From assembly GCF_948472415.1 (NCBI RefSeq), contig NZ_OX419519.1:6973001-7037000 (forward strand): a stretch of DNA of 64,000 nt. Reading direction: 5' to 3'. Under the pieces are notes generated by a model. It worked only from the letters and a program-made list of their open reading frames with translations, was not told where the DNA came from and did not search any database. This DNA is from Kitasatospora fiedleri. GTDB taxonomy: Bacteria; Actinomycetota; Actinomycetes; Streptomycetales; Streptomycetaceae. The translations under genes and the position numbers were made by a program. Below are positions 1 through 8,769 of this stretch, one piece after another (position 1 is the stretch's first letter; every line of letters begins with the position of its first letter).

Positions 1-474
1 CTGGTAGTAGGCGCGGCTGAAGTCGCGCTCCCAGTAGGTGTGGGTGTCGTTCCCGCCCGGCCGCGGGATCGCGTTGTGCCGCGGGCCGGGGGTGCCGCCG
101 TAGCGGACCTGGCCGTCGTACCGGGTGGTGGTGTCGACCTGGTCGCCGAACTGGGCCAGGATCACGAACACCTTGTCGGTGCGCTGCCTGGCCAGTTGGA
201 CGTAGTCGTCGCCGATCTTCACCTTGGCCGGCGCGGACCTGCCGTTCCTGGCGACCCCGCCCTGGTTGACCTGCTCCAGGGCCCGGGTCCTGAGGGACTG
301 CCGGGCCTGCTCCTGCGGCGGCAGCGGGGAGGGCGGCGCCTCCCGGCCATCCGCTCCCTGGTCCGAGGTCAACTCGACGGCTGACTTGGCGGGTTGGGCG
401 AACGTAGGAGTGGCGGTCAGTGCTATCGCGCCGGTGGTCAGCGCGGCCATGAGGGCCGCGCGAAGTCTGCGCAC
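1..474 (-). CDS. Immune inhibitor A-like M6 metalloprotease, N-terminal part
   Basis: This is a secreted zinc-metalloprotease precursor that runs off the left edge; only about 158 N-terminal residues are present. The GTG start at 474 follows a GAGAGGAG ribosome binding site. A signal peptide ends near TPTFAQP, and a propeptide-like region follows. The motifs KVFVILAQFGDQ and PGPRHNAIPRP, followed by the Asp-Thr-His-Thr-Tyr-Trp segment, are characteristic of the start of immune inhibitor A (peptidase M6) proteins. The HExxH zinc site would lie outside the window, so activity cannot be judged. In this family the enzyme is exported and degrades extracellular proteins. It lies directly downstream of the broken S9 peptidase, whose reading frame runs into it. 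Confidence 0.8.
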   Translation of the reverse strand, partial: MRRLRAALMAALTTGAIALTATPTFAQPAKSAVELTSDQGADGREAPPSPLPPQEQARQSLRTRALEQVNQGGVARNGRSAPAKVKIGDDYVQLARQRTDKVFVILAQFGDQVDTTTRYDGQVRYGGTPGPRHNAIPRPGGNDTHTYWERDFSRAYYQ

Positions 475-521
475 GTGACCCGCTCCTCTCGGGGGTGGGC
501 AACTGGATGGCCGGTAATATT

Positions 522-1663
522 TCACATGTCACCCATTGCGTGGAAGGGGCTGCCCCCGACTCCCCGCGCAGGAAGTCCAGTTCCACCGCGGCGACCCGCT
601 CCAGCGCCCCGTCCGGCAGCAGGTGGCTCACCCCCGGCAGCGGCAGCACGCGGTGCGACCGGCCCGCCCGGGTCGGCACCTCGGACAGTCGCAGGGTGTG
701 CGAGGGGTGCACGTTGTGGTCCGCCAGGCCGTGGATCGGCAGCAGCGGGCGGCACAGCCCCGGCGCGTCGCCGAGCAGGCAGTCCGCCGCGTATCCCGCC
801 GGGTTGTCCTCCGGCAGGCCCAGGTAGCGCTCGGTGTACGCGGTGTCGTACGGCCGGAAATCGGTCGGCGGAGCGCCCGCGCCGGCCGCGTGGAACACGT
901 CCGGGCGGCGCAGCACCGCCAGCGCCGCGAAGTACCCGCCGTACGACCAGCCGCGCACGCCGACCCGCCCCAGGTCCAGGTCCGGATGGGCGGCGCCGAG
1001 CGCCCGCAGCGCGGCCACCTGGTCGTCCAGCGCGACCTGCGAGAAGCGGCGGAAGACCGCCCGGGTGAAGTCCGGCGAGACGAACGGGGTGCCCCGGTTG
1101 TCCACTGTGACCACGGCGAAGCCCTGGTCGGCCCACCACTGCTTCAGCTGCCGGCGGCGCGGCTCGTTGGCGACCGCCTGGAAGCCCGGGCCGCCGTACA
1201 CGTCCAGTAGCACCGGCAGCCGGTGGCCCGCCGCGTGCCCGCGCGGGTACAGCACCGCGCCGGGCAGGCCGAGTTCGGTCACCCGGGCCAGCAACGGGCG
1301 CGGGCGGTAGGGGAGTTCGGCCGACCGGTCAGGAAAGCCCCGGCTGCCCGGTGGAGTTCGCAGCTCCCGGCGGACGCCGTCCAGCGAGGCCGAGATGAGC
1401 AGCAGCGCGTCCTCGGCGTGGGCGGCCACCGCGTGCACGCCCGCGCTCGCGGTGAGCCGCTCCAGCGCCCCGGTGTCCGGGTCGAGCAGGAACACGTGCT
1501 GGTCGGCCGGGTCGCCGTCGCCCGCCTCGATCAGCAGCCGGCCGTCCCGCCGGGGGCCGCCCACCCGGCGGACCTGGAGCCGCTCGTCGGTGAGGACCTT
1601 GCCGTTGGTTGCCGCGCCGCGCCGCGCCGGGTTCGGCTGGAAGCATGAAGTGTGAAATGCCAC
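522..1663 (-). pseudogene. Truncated S9 prolyl oligopeptidase / DPP-IV-like peptidase
   Basis: About 380 codons encode the C-terminal part of an S9 peptidase: one remaining propeller blade, then the alpha/beta-hydrolase domain. The nucleophile motif GWSYGGY is intact, and the Asp (GLADHNV) and His (GVSHLL) of the triad can be seen. Family members are normally about 650-720 residues; here a TGA in frame at about 1668 lies just before the first homologous residues, and no N-terminal propeller or credible start is present. At the 3' end the frame has no stop and would run into the M6 gene. Adding one G to the G-run near 560-564 restores an end at 522. Without its N-terminal half it is probably non-functional. 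Confidence 0.7.
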
Positions 1664-1806
1664 GCGTCATACGGAGGGTCGGCGCCGCCGAATCCGGGGA
1701 ACCGGCGCACGACAGCGGCGCGCCCGGCCGTGAGCGGGGCGGGCGGGGCGAGGTAGGCCGGGGGCGGGGTGACCGGCCGCGGGTGGGGCTGACCGGCTCC
1801 GGGTCG

Positions 1807-2556
1807 TCAGGCCACGGCGGAGGCGTCCCGGTAGAGCACGGTGCGGAAGATCCCGGAGACCGTGGCCCCCACCAGCAGCGTGCAGACCAGGAGCAGGGCG
1901 GCGAGCACCCCGCCCGCGGCGGCGAGGCCCGCGCTGTTCGACTCCGCCCCGAGCATGAACGCCACGAACCCGACGACCACCGAGAGGACCAGGGGCACTG
2001 CGATCCACACCGAGCCGTACACCTGCCGGGAGAAGGTCTCGCGCAGCATCCGGGCCGACCGGCGGGTGCCCTCCGCGATTCCGAGGCCGTCGATCATCAT
2101 GGCCGGCAGTGCCAGGTAGGTGGCGACGGCCCATCCGGTACTGAACAGCTCGTCCATGAACCAGCCGATGACCGGAACCCGCTCCAGCTGCCGGACGAGC
2201 ACCAGGACAGTCGTATTGAGCAGGCTCCACGCCAGCAGCCGCCGCCAGTGCCGCAGGGCCCGCCGGCAGTTCACGCCGACCCGGACGGGCTCCCCCCGCA
2301 GCACGTCATCGACCGCGCAGACCATCGCGGCACCGCAGAGGGTGAACACGAACCCCGCCAGGAGGTAGCCGACGGCCACGGCGGCCACGGCGGAGGCGGA
2401 CGGCGACGGCTCGGCCCAGCCCCGGAGCAGTGCCGGCACCGCCAGGACACCGGCCACCAGCGCCGCCGCGGCACCGCCGAGCAGTGGGAACACCAGCAGA
2501 CGGCGGTTGTTCCGCAGCACCCGGAAGGACGCGCGAACGGGCTGAACGGTACTCAC
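1807..2556 (-). CDS. DUF6159-type integral membrane protein
   Basis: A polytopic membrane protein of about 249 residues with roughly five to six hydrophobic segments: LLVFPLLGGAAAALVAGVL, a second span around VGYLLAGFVFTLCG, one near TTVLVLV, and two C-terminal spans around VPLVLSVVVGFVAFM and GVLAALLLVCTLLV. The N-terminal RNNRRLLVFPLL and the layout resemble DUF6159 proteins, whose function is unknown. I prefer the GTG at 2556 over the more upstream GTG at 2598 because related proteins begin just before the first basic/hydrophobic stretch; neither has a strong ribosome binding site. It stands alone between convergently organised secreted-enzyme genes. Confidence 0.7.
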   Translation of the reverse strand: MSTVQPVRASFRVLRNNRRLLVFPLLGGAAAALVAGVLAVPALLRGWAEPSPSASAVAAVAVGYLLAGFVFTLCGAAMVCAVDDVLRGEPVRVGVNCRRALRHWRRLLAWSLLNTTVLVLVRQLERVPVIGWFMDELFSTGWAVATYLALPAMMIDGLGIAEGTRRSARMLRETFSRQVYGSVWIAVPLVLSVVVGFVAFMLGAESNSAGLAAAGGVLAALLLVCTLLVGATVSGIFRTVLYRDASAVA

Positions 2557-2639
2557 GGAAGGGCCCCCACGGACGGTCGTGCCTCGTTGACGCGCCACAG
2601 GCTATGACAGCCCGCGGACCGTCCGGCACGGAGGTGCCA

Positions 2640-2758
2640 CCGCCCCGGGCCGGGGCCGTTCGGGGCCCGTCCGTTCGCCCGTTCGCCCGTCCGCCCGGAC
2701 GCCGGCCCGCCCGCCCGGGCAGACGGACGGGCGGACGGGCGGACGGGCAGACGGGAGG
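2640..2758. terminator. GC-rich imperfect inverted repeat after the lectin-hydrolase gene
   Basis: Between the stop of the 831-residue secreted protein (2760) and the DUF6159 gene lies a run of short units of the type CCGTCCG/CGCCCGT followed by the complementary CGGACGGGCGGACGGG series. The two halves can fold on each other into a long G+C stem without a U tract. It is the expected place for a terminator of the minus-strand gene ending at 2760. Confidence 0.45.
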
Positions 2759-2759
2759 G

Positions 2760-5255
2760 TCAGCCGATGGTCCAGCGTTGGAGGGCGGAGCCGGTGTCGG
2801 TCTGCTGGGTGACGACCGCGCCGTTGGCGGTGGAGGCGGTGGTCAGGGACAGGCCGCTGCTCCGGGAGGTGATCCGGTAGCCGCCGGTGGTGGGGGTGAC
2901 CACCCAGCGCTGGTTGGCGCCGCCGGTGCAGGCCCACTGGATGATCTGCGCGCCGGCCGCGCCGGAGCCGCCGCTGACGTCCACGCACAGGTGGGAGAGG
3001 ACGTTGGTGATCTGGTAGCTGCCGTCCGACTGCCGGGTGAAGGTCCAGCTCTGGTTGCTGCCGCCGTTGGTGCCCCAGGTGATGAGCTGGGTGCCCTGGT
3101 CGAGGGAGTGGTCGGGGTCGTCCAGGGCCTTGCCGCCGGTGACCAGGGTGTGGGCGCCGCTGAGGACCGGGGCGACGGCCCAGCCGAAGGACACCGTGCC
3201 GGTGGCGGTGCCGGAGGAGGCGGTGACGGTGACGGTGGAGGCCCCGGCGGCCGTCGGGGTGCCGGAGACCAGGCCGGCGGGGCTGATGGTCAGCCCGGCG
3301 GGCAGGCCGGTGGCGGTGAAGGTGAGCGGCTTGCCGGCGCTGTCGTGGGCGGTGAGCTGGAGCGAGACGGCCGTGCCGAGGCTGCCGGACTGGTCGCCGG
3401 GGGAGGAGACCGAGACGCTCTCGGGCGCCGAGCCGGTCCGGGTGAGGGTGAGGGTCTGCTCGCCCGCGGTGCGGGTGCCGCCGACGGAGTTGCCGGTGGT
3501 GTTGGTCCAGCTGCGGGCGGGGGTGGTCTCGGCGGGGCGGCCGGCGTCCGCGGAGAGGCCGATCACCAGGCCGCTGTAGCGGTTGACCAGGCGGACGGTG
3601 CCGGTGGGGGTGTTGTCGGCGGCGGTGCCGGGGACGACCCACCACTGCTGTCCGACGGCGGGTCCGCCGGAGCCGGCGGCGGTGACGGTGGGCCGGGCGC
3701 CCCAGGCGCGGCCCGCGGTGGTGGTGGAGTCCACCCCGAGCAGCCCGCCGGTGGCGGCGTTGGCGATCCGGTAGGAGCCGTCGCCGTTGCCGGTGAAGGT
3801 CCAGGACTCCAGGGCGGAGCCGGTGGCGGTGCCCACGGAGGTGGTGGCGGAGCCGCCGGAGACCTGGGCGAGCACCCGTCCGGCCCCGCCGGCGATCCGG
3901 TACGACCCGGTCTCGTCGACCGGCCCGGGGGTGGTGGCGGAGGCGTCCAGGGTGATGTCGACGTACTCGCCGCCGGAGGTGCCGCCGCCGGGCTGCGGCG
4001 AGCAGCTGATCGAGCAGTAGGAGCGGAAGCTCCGGCCGACGATCGAGGTGCCCGTCCGGCTCGCGCCGTCGAGGAACCAGCGGTACCAGGAGGAGGTGCG
4101 GTAGCTGCCGGTGTCGCCGAGCGGGAACCACTTCTGGGTGGAGAGGTCGGCGGTGGCGTAGAGCGGCTGGGGCACCGATCCGCCCTGGGAGTCGGGCTCG
4201 GGCTCGCCGACGTACAGCTTCAGGTGGGCGTCGTAGGTGATGTTCATGACGAACAGCGGCGAGGTCGGGGGCATCGTGCCGGCCGCGATCTGCTGGGCCG
4301 CGGTGCCGGTGTTCGCCGGGTCGTACTCGCCGGAGGCGGGGGTGTACCCGGTGGTGCTGCCGGGGCCGACCGGGACGATGTTGCTCTCCTGGCCGCCCGT
4401 GCCGGGCTGGGTCCAGGCGCCGTCGTACCACTTGCGCCAGGAGCCGGGCGCCATCTTGGCGGAGATCGGGGCGCGGGCCACGTGCTCGTAGAACGCCTTC
4501 CAGCCGCCGTTCTTGTCGACGATCCGCGAGCCGTAGAAGACGTAGAAGTACCCGGAGGCGGTGTCGACGTACAGCCGCTGGTCGCCGTCGCCGTAGGAGT
4601 ACGTCTGGTTCGGGAACGCGGTGGTGTCGCCCCGGGAGGTGCTGTAGGGGGAGGTGATCGCGTGGTCCGCGATGGTCCAGGTCCGGCCCTGGTTCTTGGA
4701 GACGGCGTAGTCGATCGCGTCGAAGTGCAGCCCGTCGCCGAAGGGTTGGGGCGTGAACTCGTTGTGCACCAGCCCGTACCAGTCGCCGGTGTCCGGGTCG
4801 ACCCAGACCCCCGAGAGGTCGCAGTAGTTCTTCTGCGCGTAGCCGGAGCCGCTCGGCGCGGCGGTGGCCGTGCGGCCGGTGGGGCTGTTGTTGCAGCGCC
4901 AGGTGGTGTCGTTGTTCCGGTCGCTGCTGTTGGCCGGGTTGACGGCGTCGCTGATCGCGCCGGAGCGGGTCGCGGTGTCGAAGTCGGGGCCGGTGAAGAA
5001 GTCCCAGTACCTGGGGTCGTTCGCGCCGTAGAGGGCGGCGGACTGCTGGAAGTAGAAGGTGCCGTCCTTGTCGAGGTACGGGCTCGCCGGGGTGTCGGTC
5101 GGGTGCGCGTACGGCACGGGCGATCCGACGCCGACGGTGTACGTGGCGGCGGGCGGGGCCGGGGCCGCCGAGGCCGGGGCCGTGGCGACCCCGGCGGACA
5201 GCGGCAGGACGGCGGCGGCGAACACGGCCGCGAGGGCTCTGCGGGGGGATGGCAC
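2760..5255 (-). CDS. Secreted propeller-type enzyme with Ig-like and ricin-B lectin domains
   Basis: Exported protein of about 831 residues. I chose the GTG at 5255 (GAAGGAGC ribosome binding site at the right spacing) rather than the ATG at 5297, because it places a signal peptide (basic start, hydrophobic core, cleavage near APASAAPA) at the N-terminus. Residues ~40-420 contain repeated Asp/Tyr/Trp-rich blades with statements such as DPDTGDWYGLVHNEF and GYFYVFYGSRI, resembling a beta-propeller glycosidase or lectin fold. Two RICIN-like beta-trefoil regions follow (~430-590 and ~700-831, with QxW-type repeats such as QRWVV and QRWTI), separated by a putative Ig-like domain with the motif GLPAGLTISPAG. 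The catalytic family was not identified; carbohydrate binding outside the cell is likely. It lies on the minus strand like the ROK gene but is separated from it by about 550 bp. Confidence 0.75.
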   Translation of the reverse strand: MPSPRRALAAVFAAAVLPLSAGVATAPASAAPAPPAATYTVGVGSPVPYAHPTDTPASPYLDKDGTFYFQQSAALYGANDPRYWDFFTGPDFDTATRSGAISDAVNPANSSDRNNDTTWRCNNSPTGRTATAAPSGSGYAQKNYCDLSGVWVDPDTGDWYGLVHNEFTPQPFGDGLHFDAIDYAVSKNQGRTWTIADHAITSPYSTSRGDTTAFPNQTYSYGDGDQRLYVDTASGYFYVFYGSRIVDKNGGWKAFYEHVARAPISAKMAPGSWRKWYDGAWTQPGTGGQESNIVPVGPGSTTGYTPASGEYDPANTGTAAQQIAAGTMPPTSPLFVMNITYDAHLKLYVGEPEPDSQGGSVPQPLYATADLSTQKWFPLGDTGSYRTSSWYRWFLDGASRTGTSIVGRSFRSYCSISCSPQPGGGTSGGEYVDITLDASATTPGPVDETGSYRIAGGAGRVLAQVSGGSATTSVGTATGSALESWTFTGNGDGSYRIANAATGGLLGVDSTTTAGRAWGARPTVTAAGSGGPAVGQQWWVVPGTAADNTPTGTVRLVNRYSGLVIGLSADAGRPAETTPARSWTNTTGNSVGGTRTAGEQTLTLTRTGSAPESVSVSSPGDQSGSLGTAVSLQLTAHDSAGKPLTFTATGLPAGLTISPAGLVSGTPTAAGASTVTVTASSGTATGTVSFGWAVAPVLSGAHTLVTGGKALDDPDHSLDQGTQLITWGTNGGSNQSWTFTRQSDGSYQITNVLSHLCVDVSGGSGAAGAQIIQWACTGGANQRWVVTPTTGGYRITSRSSGLSLTTASTANGAVVTQQTDTGSALQRWTIG

Positions 5256-5390
5256 GGATGCTCCTTCGGTGACGAGGTGCTTCGCGATGGGGGGCACCGG
5301 TCCCCGACCGGTGGGCGCGCGGCGCCCGCCGTCCGGGACCGCAGGGGGGACGGCGGTGCGGGCGCGCGGATGTGCGGCGTGCCGGTGCGG

Positions 5391-5424
5391 GGGTGGGCCG
5401 GTACGGGAGGGTGGGCCGGTACGG
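5391..5424. repeat. Two direct 16-bp repeats upstream of the lectin-hydrolase gene
   Basis: GGGTGGGCCGGTACGG occurs at 5391-5406 and again at 5409-5424, an 18-bp period, with a third degenerate copy just after. They lie in the leader/promoter region of the minus-strand gene starting at 5255. Confidence 0.6.
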
Positions 5425-5524
5425 AGTGGGCCGGGACGTGCCGGAGCGGTCGGTGTGAGCGCCCGCGGGCCGCCGCGGGGCTCCAGGGGGCCGCCCCGCG
5501 GACGGCCGGGGGGACGCGCTGTTC

Positions 5525-5560
5525 GAAGTTGCGTTTTCCTGAGGGTCTTTGAGCAACTTC
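5525..5560. promoter_or_regulatory. 36-bp inverted repeat, candidate operator
   Basis: GAAGTTGC at 5525-5532 and its exact reverse complement GCAACTTC at 5553-5560 are separated by 20 bp. The site lies about 270 bp upstream of the lectin-hydrolase start in an otherwise G+C-saturated, gene-free stretch (5256-5803). Spacing and symmetry suit a dimeric repressor; a sugar-responsive regulator such as the neighbouring ROK protein is possible, but nothing proves it. Confidence 0.45.
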
Positions 5561-5731
5561 ACGCACACCGTGGCAGTGCCCGGGAGTGAAGTCAAGAGCT
5601 GCCGTCGTTCGGGCCGCCGCCCGGGCCGCCGTCGGGGCGGTCGCCCGGGTCGCCGTCGGAGCGCCGCTCGGGCCGCCGTTCAAGTCGCGGCGCGAGGTGC
5701 GGCGTTGGCCGCTCCCGGCCCGGTCCGGCCC

Positions 5732-5791
5732 GACCCGGCTGGGTCCGACCCGGCTGGGTCCGACCCGGCTGGGTCCGACCCGGCTGGGTCC
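5732..5791. repeat. Four tandem 15-bp palindromic repeats
   Basis: The unit GACCCGGCTGGGTCC is repeated four times without interruption (5732, 5747, 5762, 5777). Each unit is itself a small hairpin (GACCC-GGCT-GGGTC). The array ends 13 bp from the stop codon of the ROK gene and could act as a terminator block for it. Confidence 0.8.
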
Positions 5792-5803
5792 GGCCCGGCC
5801 CGG

Positions 5804-7102
5804 CTAGGCGGTGCGGACCCCGTCCTCCACCGGCTCCGGCCGGACCGGGACGTCGGAGGGGTCCTGGAAGATCCCCTCCAGCGCCAGGTGCGCGCCGCCG
5901 CGGGCCGCGTTGGAGAGGCCGAGCGCGGAGGCGGAGACGACGACCTGCTGGGAGCCGGGCGAGATCCGCCGGCGGTCCAGGAACTCCTGGGCCGGGCCGA
6001 CCAGGTACCGGTCGAAGACCGCGAAGTAGCCGCCCAGGACGATCCGGGGCGGGTTCAGCACGTCCACCAGGACGCTGAGCCCGAGGGCCAGGTCCTCGGC
6101 GACGGTGGCCAGCGCGGCGAGGGTGCGCGGGTCCCCGGCGTCGGCCCGGTCGAGCAGCACGCCGAGCCGTTCGGCCAGGTCGACCGAGCGGTCGTGGACC
6201 GGGTCGTCCGGGTCGGCGGCGGCGTCCAGCAGGGCCTGGAGTCCGACGGCGACCTCCCAGCAGCCGGTGCGCCCGCAGCCGCAGGGCCGGTCGAGCCGGT
6301 CGAGCTTCATGTGGCCGATCTCGGAGCCGCGCAGCAGTCGGCCGCCGGAGATGCCGGCCCCGCCGGCGCCGATCCCGCCGGTGACGTAGACGAGTTCGCG
6401 GGTGTCGGGGCCGGGGGCGGCGAGGTACTCGGCGAGCGCGCCGGACTCGGCGTCGTTCTCCAGCAGGACGGGCGGCGCGTGCCGGCCCAGCCGGGCGCGC
6501 AGCTCGTGGACGGCCCGGACGTCGCGCCAGCCGAAGTTGGTGGCCACGGTGACCGTCCCGGTGGCGCTGTCGATCGAGCCCTGGGTGATCAGGGTGATCC
6601 CGATGGTGTGCATGCCGCGCTCGGCCACCGCGCTGAGGCAGTCCGCGACCAGGTCGGCGACCTCGCGCAGGGCGGCCTGCGGGGTGAGGGCGGGGACGTC
6701 GAGGGCGCGGCGGTCCTGGTGGACCACGGTGCCGCGCAGGTCGAGGGCGAGGACGGTGATGTGGTCGGGCCCGACCTCGGCGCCGACGCCGCAGATCCAG
6801 CGGCCGTCGAGCTCGACCATCCGGTGCGGGCGGCCGACCGCGCCGGCCCGGTCGAGTTCGCCCTCGCGGACCAGGCCGCGCTGGATCAGCTCGGCGACCA
6901 GGACGGAGACGGTGGCCTTGGGCAGGCCGCTCGCGGTGGCCAGGTGGGTGCGCGACTGGGCGCCGTTCTCCCGCAGTTGGCGCAGCATCACGCCCAGGTT
7001 GGTGCGGCGCAGTGAGGCCTTGTCGGCGACCTCGGGGTGGCCCGCCAGGACGGCGCTCGCGAGGCCGCCCGTGCCGGTGGTGCCGCGCTGCGTCTGTCGC
7101 AC
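5804..7102 (-). CDS. ROK-family transcriptional repressor
   Basis: A 432-residue ROK (repressor, ORF, kinase) protein. An N-terminal winged helix-turn-helix (motifs SRTHLATASGLPKATVSVLV) is followed by a sugar-kinase-like domain containing VYVTGGIGAGG and the Zn-binding signature CGCGRTGCWE. Start: GTG at 7102 behind GAGGAG; the open frame extends upstream but the earlier codons lack ribosome binding sites and family similarity. It is divergent from the sugar ABC transporter at 7470, so it most likely binds the shared intergenic region and is relieved by the imported sugar or a derivative. The ligand cannot be deduced. Confidence 0.9.
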   Translation of the reverse strand: MRQTQRGTTGTGGLASAVLAGHPEVADKASLRRTNLGVMLRQLRENGAQSRTHLATASGLPKATVSVLVAELIQRGLVREGELDRAGAVGRPHRMVELDGRWICGVGAEVGPDHITVLALDLRGTVVHQDRRALDVPALTPQAALREVADLVADCLSAVAERGMHTIGITLITQGSIDSATGTVTVATNFGWRDVRAVHELRARLGRHAPPVLLENDAESGALAEYLAAPGPDTRELVYVTGGIGAGGAGISGGRLLRGSEIGHMKLDRLDRPCGCGRTGCWEVAVGLQALLDAAADPDDPVHDRSVDLAERLGVLLDRADAGDPRTLAALATVAEDLALGLSVLVDVLNPPRIVLGGYFAVFDRYLVGPAQEFLDRRRISPGSQQVVVSASALGLSNAARGGAHLALEGIFQDPSDVPVRPEPVEDGVRTA

Positions 7103-7469
7103 GTGCTCTCCTCGTTCCGGGACCTGGGGGCAGGCCGGTGTCGACCTGCCCATATTAGTTGATGCACCACATGAAATAACCGCGGCCGCCGTCCGCCGCC
7201 GGGTGCCGGTCCGGTCGCGATCCCGCCTCCACGGCGCCTGCGGCATGCGGTGGGGCGGGTCAACTCCCCCCGCCGTCAGGCATTTTGCCCGACCGGTTCG
7301 GCGGGGGCGGCCGTTCGTCGCGTTTGTGCAACGGCCCACCGCACCCCTTGACAGCCCCGAGCCTTAATTAACACACTAGCCGAATTAACGGCCCGGGGTG
7401 TTCAGCGGGCCCCCACCGCCGCGCCGGGGCCGAGTCCGCTCGCGGCAGGCAGCAGAACAGGACCTCCTC
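7103..7469. promoter_or_regulatory. Divergent promoter region between ROK gene and ABC importer
   Basis: No gene is seen in these 367 bp. Two A/T-rich islands stand out: 7151-7180 (with TTAGTTGATGCA) close to the ROK start, and 7361-7390, where TTAATTAA and AATTAA flank CACACTAGCCG. A TTGACA at 7348-7353 is a good -35 element for the transporter. These islands are the natural candidates for ROK operators. Confidence 0.5.
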
Positions 7470-8767
7470 ATGAAGAACCGCGCGCTCAGAACGCTCACCC
7501 TCGCCGTGGCGCTCGCCTCCCTGGCCGGCACGGCCGCCTGCGGGTCGGACGGATCGGCGGGCCACTCCGCCGGGCCGGTCACCATCGAGTTCTGGGGCTG
7601 GGCCCCCGGCTACGAGAAGTCCGTCGAGCTCTTCAACTCCACCCACCCGGACGTCAAGGTCGTCTACAGCAAGATCTCGCCCGGCTCCAAGGGCGGCTAC
7701 ACCAAGCTGCTCAGCGCCGTGAAGGCCGGCAACGCCCCCTGCGTGGCCATGGTCGGCTTCGAGACGCTGCCCACCTTCGCCGCCGCCGGCGCCCTCCAGG
7801 ACGTCACCCCCGCCGCCGCGCCGTACGCGAAGGAGTACGCGTCCTGGGCGTTCGCGCAGTCCGGGGTGGCCGGACACACCTACGGCCTGCCGGTGGACAC
7901 CGCCCCGATGGCGTTCATCTACCGCAAGGACCTGTTCGCCAAGTACGGCATCCAGCAGGCCCCGAAGACCTGGGACGAGTACGCCGCCGACGCCGCGGCC
8001 ATCCACGCCGCCGACCCGAACGCCTACATCGGCTACTTCGGCAACGACGCCTACAACTTCGCCGGCCTCGCCTGGCAGGCCGGCGCCAAGTGGTTCGGCA
8101 CCAGCGGCGACAAGTGGACCGTGAACCTGGACGACCCGGCGACGAAGAAGGTCGCCGCGTTCTGGCAGGACCTGATCGACCGGAAGCTGGTCAAGGTCGT
8201 GCCGAGCTTCGACACCGCCCTCTACCAGGGCATGGGCGAGGGCAGCATCCTCTCCGACGTCAACGCGGTCTGGGACACCCCGATCCTGGCCGACAGCGTC
8301 AAGCAGACCGCCGGCAACTGGGCCGTCGCCCCGATGCCGGTCTGGGACGCGGCCACCCCCGCCGCGGGCAACGCCGGCGGCACCCCCAACGCCGTCCTGA
8401 AGGGCTGCAAGAACCCCGCCCAGGCCGTCGAGTTCGCCCACTGGTTCGGCACCGACCCGGCCGGCGTCGGCAACCTGATCAAGGAGACCGGCATCTACCC
8501 CGCCGCCCTCTCCGGCCTGGACAACCCGGCCCTGGCCGAGCCCGACCCGTTCTACGGCGGCCAGCGGGTCTTCGACGTCTTCAAGGACGCCGCCGCCCAC
8601 GTCGACCCGGCTTCCAGTGGGGCCCGGTGATGACCAAGACCTCCGGCGCGCTCGGCGACGGCCTCGGCAAGGCGGGCACCGGCACCACCACCCTGGACGC
8701 CGCGCTGGCCGACACCCAGGCCCAGACCCTGGCCGAGATGAAGACCCAGGGCATGGAAGTCGGCTGA
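7470..8767 (+). CDS. Sugar ABC transporter substrate-binding lipoprotein (frameshifted near its end)
   Basis: An extracellular solute-binding protein of family 1 that would be 432 residues. The start ATG at 7470 is followed by a lipoprotein-type signal peptide with Cys24 (GTAACGSD). Typical features are VTIEFWGWAPG and YGLPVDTAPMAFIYRKDLF. The uninterrupted frame ends early at 8630 (PASSGAR). One extra G in the CCCGG at 8606-8610 would restore DPGFQWGPV and run on to a natural end at 8767, three bases before the permease start. The break is therefore an assembly error or a recent lesion removing about 50 C-terminal residues. It delivers sugar to the two downstream permeases. Confidence 0.85.
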
Positions 8768-8769
8768 CC

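Noticed and set aside
2430..5552. A 1040-codon open frame on the plus strand opposite the lectin-hydrolase gene
   Set aside because: Gly/Ala/Arg/Val-only low-complexity translation with no domain; it is the antisense shadow of the minus-strand gene at very high G+C.
5732..5791. CRISPR array
   Set aside because: The repeats are contiguous 15-mers without spacers and no cas genes are present; no CRISPR was seen anywhere in the window.
7361..7390. A fully defined ROK operator
   Set aside because: The A/T-rich half-sites are suggestive, but symmetry is imperfect and no second convincing copy was found, so it is only described as a candidate region.
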